64,000 bases of DNA, taken from the NCBI RefSeq assembly GCF_900009265.2, contig NZ_LR734992.1, positions 119,320-183,319 of the forward strand. The letters are read 5' to 3'. A model generated the notes under the pieces. It ran no database searches. It was not told the DNA's origin and worked only from the letters and a program-made list of their open reading frames with translations. Origin of the DNA: Planktothrix paucivesiculata PCC 9631. Its GTDB lineage: Bacteria > Cyanobacteriota > Cyanobacteriia > Cyanobacteriales > Microcoleaceae. Positions 43,222 through 50,418 of this stretch are shown one piece after another (within the stretch, counting starts at the first letter, position 1; the number at the start of each line of letters is the position of its first letter). The translations under genes were made by a program, and so were the position numbers.

Positions 43222-43384
43222 GCCTTCCCAGTTACGAAGAAGCTGAAGACGGCTGGTTGTTTTCTGCTTATATTAGCATAATATCACATTTAGAGATATA
43301 TGTGAATAATGTGATTATTGTGAAACTTGGGAAAAAAGACACACAGAGTTACACTGAATAGCTGGAGATTGTCTAAACAATGCT

Positions 43385-43726
43385 GTGGCAGCACAAAAAA
43401 AACGAATTACGGTTGAAGTTGATGATATCTATGAGCTAATAGAACAGATGGCTGATGAAGGCCGTCGTTCTAAAGGTGCCCAAATTAGGCTCTTGGTTGA
43501 TGAAGCCTTAGTAACTAGGGGATTAATTGAGACGCGCCCTGGAGTTAAACCGTATCAAAGCGATAGTGAAGTTGATGAGGTTCGTCTTCAACCGATTACT
43601 CTACTGATCAATAAACTGATTGAGGAAGAAATGCCTACTGATAGTGAAATTATCACTTGTGCAAATTTATTAAAAATTGATTCTAAAAAAATTACGGTTT
43701 TGTGTAATTTAGTTGTTAATAAATAA
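43385..43726 (+). CDS. Ribbon-helix-helix protein
   Basis: 113 residues from the GTG at 43385. The first 50 residues follow the ribbon-helix-helix pattern (KKRITVEVDDIYELIEQMAD, then GRRSKGAQIRLLVDEAL): one DNA-contacting strand and two helices. The C-terminal 60 residues are a separate helical part. Likely an Arc/CopG-type DNA-binding regulator or partition adaptor. It stands divergent from the coiled-coil gene. Confidence 0.65.
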   Translation: MAAQKKRITVEVDDIYELIEQMADEGRRSKGAQIRLLVDEALVTRGLIETRPGVKPYQSDSEVDEVRLQPITLLINKLIEEEMPTDSEIITCANLLKIDSKKITVLCNLVVNK

Positions 43727-43801
43727 GGGGTTACAAGATTAATTATTTATAAAAAATTATGTGTAAATTATTGATTTATGAATCTCCAGTTTTTACATTC
43801 T

Positions 43802-44320
43802 CTATATAGTAATTTTTTGAAAGAAACCCTTTTCAACTAACCTCTCAAATTGTTTTTGCATCGCTTTTGCAGCCACTCGATCAACGAGAAGAACTCCTGC
43901 TTCAATATTGCGTTCGTGTGCCGCTTCTGTAAAATTAGCAGAAGTAATAAACAAACGTTCTTCATCCACAACAACACACTTGGCATGGAGACAGGCTCTC
44001 GATTCACGGGTTGGAAAAACCGATCGCGGATCATAAAAAACCTCTGGCAACCGTAGCCCCGGCCAAATATTATTCCGAAACTCCTGAGCAAATTCCTTCA
44101 GTAAATCTGTGTCAGAAATACGACTTTTATAAGGTCGTTGTACATTCAAAAATAGTTTGACCTGCAAATGAGGGTGGGCATCCATTCGCTCGGCGAGAAT
44201 TTGAAATAATTTCTGTGCTTTTTTACCTCGATCAATGGCATAGCTGGCAATCAAGATGCTATATTGAGCAGTGGCGAATAATTCGCGCACGACAATAAGT
44301 AGGTGGGCATAAATAAACAC
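43802..44320 (-). CDS. Phospholipase D-like protein, DrmC-like, 5' truncated
   Basis: 172 residues as read from a GTG at 44320. One HKD motif (LHAKCVVVDEERLFITSANF: His112, Lys114, Asp119) and the family pattern VRELFATAQYSILIASYAI, LPEVFYDPR, TEAAHERNIEAGVLLVD are the ones I associate with DISARM DrmC. Typical members have about 50 more N-terminal residues. Here the first ten codons come from the end of a MITE-like element (44296-44390), so the gene has lost its natural start. It may be inactive or use a makeshift start. Confidence 0.7.
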   Translation of the reverse strand: MFIYAHLLIVVRELFATAQYSILIASYAIDRGKKAQKLFQILAERMDAHPHLQVKLFLNVQRPYKSRISDTDLLKEFAQEFRNNIWPGLRLPEVFYDPRSVFPTRESRACLHAKCVVVDEERLFITSANFTEAAHERNIEAGVLLVDRVAAKAMQKQFERLVEKGFFQKITI

Positions 44321-44390
44321 AAGATGTGATCTAGGTCTAGCAAGCTTTTGAGCTGCGTCTATTTTACGTTTAATTTAGCCTCCCTACTTA
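44296..44390. mobile_element. MITE-like element at the 5' end of the phospholipase D gene
   Basis: TAAGTAGGTGGGC at 44296-44308 and its near inverse GCCTCCCTACTTA at 44378-44390 (11 of 13 matching) bound a 95-base segment. The similarity continues inward (CATAAATAAA against CTAAATTAAA). The ends share TAAGTAGG with the element at 41312-41429. It provides the first codons of the phospholipase D frame. Confidence 0.5.
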
Positions 44391-44667
44391 GCCATTGTTT
44401 ATCAGTCTTATGGTTTGGCAGCGGTAAGACAGTGGACTGGGAAAGGCTTTCAAACATCGACTACAGCTTAAAACCGGATGAGCAACGATTTTAATAGGGT
44501 TTCCAGTTAACCTTCAGCAATACACCACACTTAGATAAGTAAACACCGTGATTTTACCGTCAATGTCTGCCAGGTCGATGTAGTGATCGCTCACCTGACG
44601 CAAAGCATGACTGATTATGGGAAAATGGAATCTAATAGCTCACTGTGGGATTAGGGAGAGCAGAACA
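44391..44667. other. Intergenic region upstream of the HEPN-NACHT gene
   Basis: 280 bases between the MITE-like element and the HEPN-NACHT start. Nothing coding was recognised. The promoter of the HEPN-NACHT/WD40 pair should be here. Confidence 0.3.
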
Positions 44668-46287
44668 ATGACTAAGAGCGCTCCGAAGCGAGTTGATAAG
44701 ACACAACGAGTTGATAAGACACAAGAGGAGATTCTGCTAAAGAATCACGAGCAGGTTGGCAGAGGACTGATTTTTCTTGCCCAAGGACTCCAGCCCTTTG
44801 TCGAGAGTCAGATGGAAAAGTTTCATGGCGATGACTGGGAAGAGGTTGCTAAGGAATGTCTGGCGGATAAAGATTTTCACATTGAGAGCGATCGCATCAA
44901 CCTGGAGGATTCCCAAGCGCTGATTCAGGTAATTATCAACCAACGGCAAGAGGCGTTTGAGCAGCCAGCCCTGAGTGGTGACGATATCAGCTTAGTGTTT
45001 GAGTTAGCAAAGGTTCGCCGGAAGTGGGCGCATCCAAAACTGAGAAGCTGGAAAGATCTGAAAATATTTGATGCTAACTATACTTACCGAGCGCTGGACA
45101 GTATTCGCTTGCTGCTTACTGCTATCTCTACTGAGGAGGCGGCAAAAAAGGTGGAAGCGCTGATTCAGGAAGTGGTACCGTTACTGCAAGGGAAGAGTCA
45201 GGCTGAAGACAAGGAACAGCAGAAGCTTATTGAGGAGAAGATTGAGGGGTTTGTCGGGCGTGAATTTGTGTTTGAGGCAATAGAGAAGTTTCTGACCAGC
45301 CAGCCCAACGGCTACTTTATCATTGAAGGCGAACCCGGTATCGGCAAAAGTGCAATTCTCGCCAAGTACGTTCAGCAGACTGGGTGTGTGGCTCATTTCA
45401 ATGTTCGTTACCAAGGCATCACCAGCGTTGAACGATTCCTCAAGAATGTCTGCACCCAACTGATCTCCCGCTACAATTTGCCCTACTCCTCGCTACCATC
45501 CGACGCCACGCGAGACGGTCAATTTTTCGCTCAACTGCTGGGTGAAGTTAGTGCCAAACTTAAAACAGGCGATCGGTTGGTAATTGCAATTGACGCACTG
45601 GATGAGGTAGAATGGACTGACCACACTGGTGCAAATCTCCTCTACCTGCCTACTAGGTTGGACAAGGGTGTCTACTTCGTGATGACGCAGCGACCTGGCA
45701 CTCTACCCTTAACTGTTAACACGCCACCGCATCGATTCGACTTGATGCAACATCAAGAGCAAAGTTTACAAGACATCCAGACTTACATTCGAGGCGAGGT
45801 CAATAAATCATCTCGGCTTACGGCGTGGATTGATGAGAAAGGGCTGACGCTAGAGGAGTTTATCACCCAGCTTGCTAACAAGAGCGAGAACAATTTCATG
45901 TATCTCAAATATGTACTGCCGGATATCAAGAACGGCAAGTACAAAGATCTTAGTATTGAGAGTTTGCCCCAAGGGTTGCAGGCTTACTATGAAGACCACT
46001 GGCGGCACATGGGGATGATGACTGAACCCCTGCCAATGCACAAGGTTGCGATCGTGTATTTCCTAGCTGAACTCCGCGAACCAGTGTCACGCCGGATGCT
46101 TGCTGAGTTATCTGGTGAGAAGGCTGTGACGGTGCAGCAGGTACTTAACGAGTGGAAGCAGTTTTTGCGCGAAGTGCAGGTTGATGGCGAAAGTCGCTAT
46201 AGCGTTTATCACCAAAGCTTCTGTGATTTTCTATATTGCAAAGATATTGTTCAGGCATACGGCGATGACTTTTCTGAAGAAAATTAA
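44668..46287 (+). CDS. HEPN-NACHT (STAND) ATPase
   Basis: 539 residues from the ATG at 44668, with GGGAG upstream. Residues about 25-160 resemble the Swt1-type HEPN domain, with the ribonuclease motif RRKWAH (117/118-122, R-x4-H) in VRRKWAHPKLRSW. A NACHT-type ATPase follows: Walker A IIEGEPGIGKSAI (218-230), Walker B LVIAIDALDEVE (304-315), then FVMTQRPGTLP and a winged-helix-like part ending YSVYHQSFCDFLYCKD. An 18-base tandem duplication (44689-44724) doubles RVDKTQ. It is probably the signalling/effector half of a STAND defence protein whose sensor is the overlapping WD40 gene. Confidence 0.8.
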   Translation: MTKSAPKRVDKTQRVDKTQEEILLKNHEQVGRGLIFLAQGLQPFVESQMEKFHGDDWEEVAKECLADKDFHIESDRINLEDSQALIQVIINQRQEAFEQPALSGDDISLVFELAKVRRKWAHPKLRSWKDLKIFDANYTYRALDSIRLLLTAISTEEAAKKVEALIQEVVPLLQGKSQAEDKEQQKLIEEKIEGFVGREFVFEAIEKFLTSQPNGYFIIEGEPGIGKSAILAKYVQQTGCVAHFNVRYQGITSVERFLKNVCTQLISRYNLPYSSLPSDATRDGQFFAQLLGEVSAKLKTGDRLVIAIDALDEVEWTDHTGANLLYLPTRLDKGVYFVMTQRPGTLPLTVNTPPHRFDLMQHQEQSLQDIQTYIRGEVNKSSRLTAWIDEKGLTLEEFITQLANKSENNFMYLKYVLPDIKNGKYKDLSIESLPQGLQAYYEDHWRHMGMMTEPLPMHKVAIVYFLAELREPVSRRMLAELSGEKAVTVQQVLNEWKQFLREVQVDGESRYSVYHQSFCDFLYCKDIVQAYGDDFSEEN

Positions 46288-48523
46288 AGCTCGAATTGTT
46301 GATAAGTTTAGCGGGGGTGTGGAAACCAAAGAGATCGGGAAACAGTTAGATAGCCTGGTGCCTGAAGATAGAGACTATGCCTTGAAGCACTTACCGTATC
46401 ACATGGTTGAGGCTGGTCGTTTCGAGCAATTGCACCAATGGCTGACTGATTTTGATTTTATCGAGACTAAGGTTTTTGCTTTGGGGGTACAGGCGCTTAT
46501 TGAAGATTATGATTTGGCTTTCAATGCTGATGTCTTGCTCAATGGGGAGAAAACGGACACTCTGAGATTGATTCAAGGGGCACTTCGGTTGTCAGCACAC
46601 ATTCTAAATCAGGACAAAACACAACTCGCAGGACAATTGTTGGGGCGTTTGCTGCCTTTTGAAGTGCCAGAAATTCAGGCAATTCTAGAACAGGCAAATC
46701 AGTTGAAGGGTGTACCTTGGCTTAGCCCATTAACTTCTAGCCTGATATTACCTGGAGGCGCTTTGCTGCGTACTCTCAGAGGTCATTTTGGCTGGGTATG
46801 GGCAGTCGCCATCACTCCTAATGGCAAACAGGTAGTTTCCGCTTCTAGTGATAGCACCCTCAAAGTCTGGGATTTGGAGACTGGTAGGGATCTGAGAACT
46901 CTCACAGGACACACCAAAACAGTACGGGCAGTTGCCATCACTCCCAATGGAAAACAGGCAGTTTCAGCTTCAGAAGATTACACCCTTAAAGTTTGGGATT
47001 TAGAGACTGGTAATGAGCTAAGAACTCTCATAGGACACACCAAAACAGTACGGGCAGTTGCCATCACCCCTAATGGAAGAAAGGCAGTTTCAGCTTCAGA
47101 AGATTACACCCTGAAAGTTTGGGATTTGCAGTCGGGGGTGGAACTGAAAACGCTATCGGGACACATTTGGTCGGTAAAAGCGGTTGCTGTTACTCCTGAT
47201 GGACAACAAGTAGTTTCTGCTTCAAAGGATCATACTCTCAAAGTCTGGGATTTGCGGTCGGGGTCGGAAGTGAAGAGTTTGTCAGGGCATAGTTGGTCGG
47301 TAAATTCCATCGCCATTACTCCCGATGGTCAACAGATAGTTTCTGCTTCATGGGATTGCACTCTTAAACTCTGGGATTTGCACTCAGGAAAAGAGCTGCG
47401 TACTCTCACAGGTCATACCAAATCAGTTCAGGCAGTAGCCATCACTCCCAACAGTCAACAGGCAGTTTCAGCTTCAGAGGATTACACTCTTAAACTCTGG
47501 GATTTACAGTCTGGAGAAGTGATCAATACTTTTACTGGACATAGTAACTTTGTCCATGCCGTTGCTCTTACTCCCAACGGTCAACAGGTAGTTTCAGCTT
47601 CACAGGATAATACTCTTAAACTCTGGGGATTATATTCTGAAGAAGCACTCAATAATTTCACTGGACACACTAAATGGGTACGAGCTGTTGCTATCACCCC
47701 TAATGGTCAACATGCAGTTTCAGCTTCAAAGGATAAGAAGCTCAAAGTCTGGAATTTACAGACCGGAAAACTACAGCGGATTCTCAAGGGACATACTCAC
47801 TGGGTACAGGCAGTCGCCATCAGTAATAATGGAAAATACACAATTTCAGCTTCAAAGGATAATACTCTTAAACTCTGGGATTTACGCACTGGAAAACAAC
47901 TGCGGACTTTCAAAGGTCATACTGACTGGGTAATGGCAGTTGCTGTTACTCTCGATGGGCAACAGGTAGTCTCAGCATCACAGGATAAAACTCTCAAAGT
48001 CTGGGATTTACAAACAGGAAAGCAAGGGCGGACTCTCATAGGGCATCTTAGCCCAGTACGAGCTGTGGCTATAACTCCTAATGGTCAACAGGCAGTTTCA
48101 GCATCACAGGATAAAACTCTCAAAGTTTGGAATTTACAAACAGGAGAACAACTGCTGACTTTTAATGGGCATACTAACTCGGTATTGACCGTCGCTATAA
48201 CTCCTGATGGTCAACACGTCGTGTCAGGTTCAGATGATAAAACTCTCAGAGTTTGGGATTTGACTACAGGCAAACAATTACGGACTCTCAGTGGACATAC
48301 CAATGCGGTACTCGCTGTGGCTATAACTTCCGATGGTCAACGTGTAGTTTCAGCTTCCACTGACCACACTATCAAAGTCTGGGATTTGAAAAGTGGTAAG
48401 GTAATTGCTAGTTTATGCTGCGATGGTCCATTACTAGCCTGTGCCGTTGCGCCGGATGGGGTGACAATCGTTGCTGGTGAGCGCTCAGGGCGAGTTCATT
48501 TTCTGCGGTTGGAAGGTGTGTAG
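46265..48523 (+). CDS. WD40-repeat protein, probable sensor half of the STAND pair
   Basis: 752 residues from the ATG at 46265, overlapping the ATPase gene by 23 bases in the +1 frame. Residues 1-165 are helical (DYALKHLPYHMVEAGRFEQL is typical of the region after NACHT modules). From about 170 there are 13 full WD40 repeats plus a degenerate last blade, i.e. 14 blades or two seven-bladed propellers, each unit reading roughly L-x-T-L-x-GH-T...V-AVAITPNG-QQ-VSAS-D-TLKVWDL. The DNA repeats are closely alike (period about 126 bases), showing recent internal amplification. In relatives the two parts are often one polypeptide, so this is either a split pair or an old frameshift. Confidence 0.8.
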   Translation: MTFLKKIKARIVDKFSGGVETKEIGKQLDSLVPEDRDYALKHLPYHMVEAGRFEQLHQWLTDFDFIETKVFALGVQALIEDYDLAFNADVLLNGEKTDTLRLIQGALRLSAHILNQDKTQLAGQLLGRLLPFEVPEIQAILEQANQLKGVPWLSPLTSSLILPGGALLRTLRGHFGWVWAVAITPNGKQVVSASSDSTLKVWDLETGRDLRTLTGHTKTVRAVAITPNGKQAVSASEDYTLKVWDLETGNELRTLIGHTKTVRAVAITPNGRKAVSASEDYTLKVWDLQSGVELKTLSGHIWSVKAVAVTPDGQQVVSASKDHTLKVWDLRSGSEVKSLSGHSWSVNSIAITPDGQQIVSASWDCTLKLWDLHSGKELRTLTGHTKSVQAVAITPNSQQAVSASEDYTLKLWDLQSGEVINTFTGHSNFVHAVALTPNGQQVVSASQDNTLKLWGLYSEEALNNFTGHTKWVRAVAITPNGQHAVSASKDKKLKVWNLQTGKLQRILKGHTHWVQAVAISNNGKYTISASKDNTLKLWDLRTGKQLRTFKGHTDWVMAVAVTLDGQQVVSASQDKTLKVWDLQTGKQGRTLIGHLSPVRAVAITPNGQQAVSASQDKTLKVWNLQTGEQLLTFNGHTNSVLTVAITPDGQHVVSGSDDKTLRVWDLTTGKQLRTLSGHTNAVLAVAITSDGQRVVSASTDHTIKVWDLKSGKVIASLCCDGPLLACAVAPDGVTIVAGERSGRVHFLRLEGV

Positions 48524-48552
48524 TAGGTGGGGAGGCAATAAGCACCTACTAC
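48520..48552. terminator. Inverted repeat at the end of the WD40 gene
   Basis: GTAGTAGGTG (48520-48529, covering the stop codon) pairs with CACCTACTAC (48543-48552). No T-run follows. It may be a factor-type terminator or a remnant of the TAAGTAGG-ended elements nearby. Confidence 0.45.
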
Positions 48553-48777
48553 TCATACAAAAACGCGAGCACGCTGACAACGAGAGAGAATGTGATGCCT
48601 GAAGCAGCGATCCGAGCTTTTTACCTTGGTAGTGACATTAATAACCCACATTCCGCAGATATTTAAGTCAATTGAATTTCCAAATAAATTGAAATATAAA
48701 ATAGCCCAAATGATTGCCATGTAATGATTTAGGCTATTTTTAATTTAAAATAATAATTGGAGTAGCTGAACCAATAA

Positions 48778-49056
48778 AAAGACGAAAAACCCCAAGAAGC
48801 AATAGAAATCGTAAATTTAGACCATTTAGGAATAGTAGCAGGCGTAATAGATGAGATGGAATTAGTAGAAGAAGTGAATAAAAAAGTGGGATTAAGGACA
48901 AAAGAAGCTGTAAGCCCAGGACAGGTAATGAAAGCGATGATTTTGAATGGATTATGGTTTTTGAGCGCGTCGCTGTACTTATTCGAGAATTTTTTCATCG
49001 GGAAGGCAACAGAGCATTTAATAGAAGAAGGAGTAATCCCTCTCTGTTACACCTAG
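48778..49056 (+). pseudogene. IS1634-type transposase, N-terminal remnant
   Basis: The frame reads QEAIEIVNLDHLGIVAGVID, then EMELVEEVNKKVGL and SPGQVMKAMILNGLWFLSAS, the DUF4277 start of IS1634-family transposases. It has no proper start codon and diverges after EEGV into a stop at 49056, just before the IS5-type element. A dead fragment. Confidence 0.75.
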
Positions 49057-49066
49057 GACTGCTAAT

Positions 49067-50207
49067 AGACATCTCCAAAATAGAAATGGGGAGGGATACT
49101 TGATGGTAAAATTAAATTTTACCCCAAGGAGAGATGAGTAAATTAAGAGACTATCTGGACAAGAATCCCCAGCAAGCAAAAAGGCTATTAGGGATGGAAT
49201 ACGAACAGCTAATAAAACTTATTCAAGCCGCGGAGTTATTAGAGCAAGAAAGACGGCAGGAACAGGAAAAAGCTAAGATCAGGTTGATTAAAGCAGGCGG
49301 GGGTCGTCACCAGAAATTGTCTGTGGAGGAACAAATCTTACTAACTCTAATTTATCTGCATCAGATGCCGACATTTCAAATGTTAGGGTTACAGTTTGAA
49401 GTGAGTGAATCAACAGCGAATGATATTTTCCATAACAAGATAAAAATCTTGAGAGAATTACTGCCAGCCAGTTTAGTTGAGCAAATAAAAAAAAACGAGA
49501 GTGATTGGGAGTGGGTAGAAAAAATTCTGCTGGAATTTGAGTTAGTAGTAGATAGCTATGAACAGCCCATGCAAAGACCAACAGACAATGAAGAGCAAAA
49601 AAAATATTACTCAGGAAAGAAAAAAACACATACCTTTAAAAATCAAGTCATTGTCATGCCAAACGGGAAAGAAATAGTGGATGTAGCTGTGGGTTATACC
49701 GGAGCAACAAGCGATCTAAAATTGTGGAGAGAAAGAAGGGAGGAATTGGGGAATAATCAAAAATACAGAGGGGATAAAGCTTATGTAGGGGAAACAGCAA
49801 TTAATACACCATATAAGAAACCGGGGAATCAAGAAATATCGCTTGAACATCGAGAAGAAAATCGGTTAAAAGCCAAACAAAGGATTGTAGTCGAACATTT
49901 AATAAGACTGATAAAAATTTATCGAGTTGCTTCCGAAAGATTTCGGTTAAAGAGCCAAAATTATGAAGCAGTAATCTTGACAGTATGTGGACTAATAAGA
50001 TGGCGAATAGGAGCGATTGTATTATCATCTAAGAATTGCCCAGAATACTTTTGAAAAATGATTGAATATCAGAAATAAAATTCATTAATTATTATTAATG
50101 TAACTGAAAAAGCCTATGAATCCGTTACTTTGGGAGAACCCGGCACAGGAGTGCTAGAGGTTCAAAAAGTAGCGATAGAGAGCATTTGGGGATTTTCGGA
50201 GATGTCT
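49067..50207. mobile_element. IS5-type insertion sequence
   Basis: The ends are inverted repeats AGACATCTCCAAAAT (left, 49067-49081) and, as reverse complement of 50193-50207, AGACATCTCCGAAAAT-like with one difference. Both sides are flanked by AAT, a plausible 3-bp target duplication. One intact transposase gene lies inside. It is placed between the IS1634 remnant and the helicase operon, so it forms the left border of that operon. Confidence 0.75.
49134..50054 (+). CDS. IS5-type transposase (DDE_Tnp_4)
   Basis: 306 residues. An N-terminal helix-turn-helix region (LSVEEQILLTLIYLHQMPTF, MLGLQFEVSESTANDIFHN) precedes the DDE core: VVDSYEQPMQRP (Asp), KKKTHTFKNQVIV, YRGDKAYVGE (Asp) and a Glu in RIVVEHLIRLIK. 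Length and motifs are complete. A GGAGAG ribosome site precedes the ATG. Likely active. Confidence 0.85.
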   Translation: MSKLRDYLDKNPQQAKRLLGMEYEQLIKLIQAAELLEQERRQEQEKAKIRLIKAGGGRHQKLSVEEQILLTLIYLHQMPTFQMLGLQFEVSESTANDIFHNKIKILRELLPASLVEQIKKNESDWEWVEKILLEFELVVDSYEQPMQRPTDNEEQKKYYSGKKKTHTFKNQVIVMPNGKEIVDVAVGYTGATSDLKLWRERREELGNNQKYRGDKAYVGETAINTPYKKPGNQEISLEHREENRLKAKQRIVVEHLIRLIKIYRVASERFRLKSQNYEAVILTVCGLIRWRIGAIVLSSKNCPEYF

Positions 50208-50418
50208 AATGGATACTTTCCCTTCTTTAATCACACCTTTTTCTGTTCCCAGTTTTGGGGCTGCCTAGTTTTTATTTTCCCTGTAGTTATAAAAGAGGGT
50301 TATAAGTGCTGAGTAATTATACCAGAAACTGAATTCCTAAACTAAAAATTTAGGGAAGGATTAGCGATCGGCTAGCTGTTTCAGGGTAATCTAAATTATA
50401 AAAGTAAAACAACGAGCA
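50208..50418. promoter_or_regulatory. Leader region of the helicase-methylase operon
   Basis: 210 bases from the IS end to the helicase start. A small hairpin CCTAAA/TTTAGG lies near 50336-50355. The native promoter may have been cut off by the insertion sequence, whose outward transcription could drive the operon. Confidence 0.35.

Noticed and set aside
46181-46264. N-terminal extension of the WD40 protein
   Set aside because: These 28 codons lie fully inside the conserved end of the NACHT gene. The ATG at 46265 is the more likely start.
48729-48998. 89-codon - strand frame
   Set aside because: It is antisense to the IS1634 transposase remnant, which has a clear family match on the + strand.
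50130-50312. 60-codon + strand frame before the helicase operon
   Set aside because: It runs across the right end of the IS5-type element into its flank, so it cannot be a native gene.
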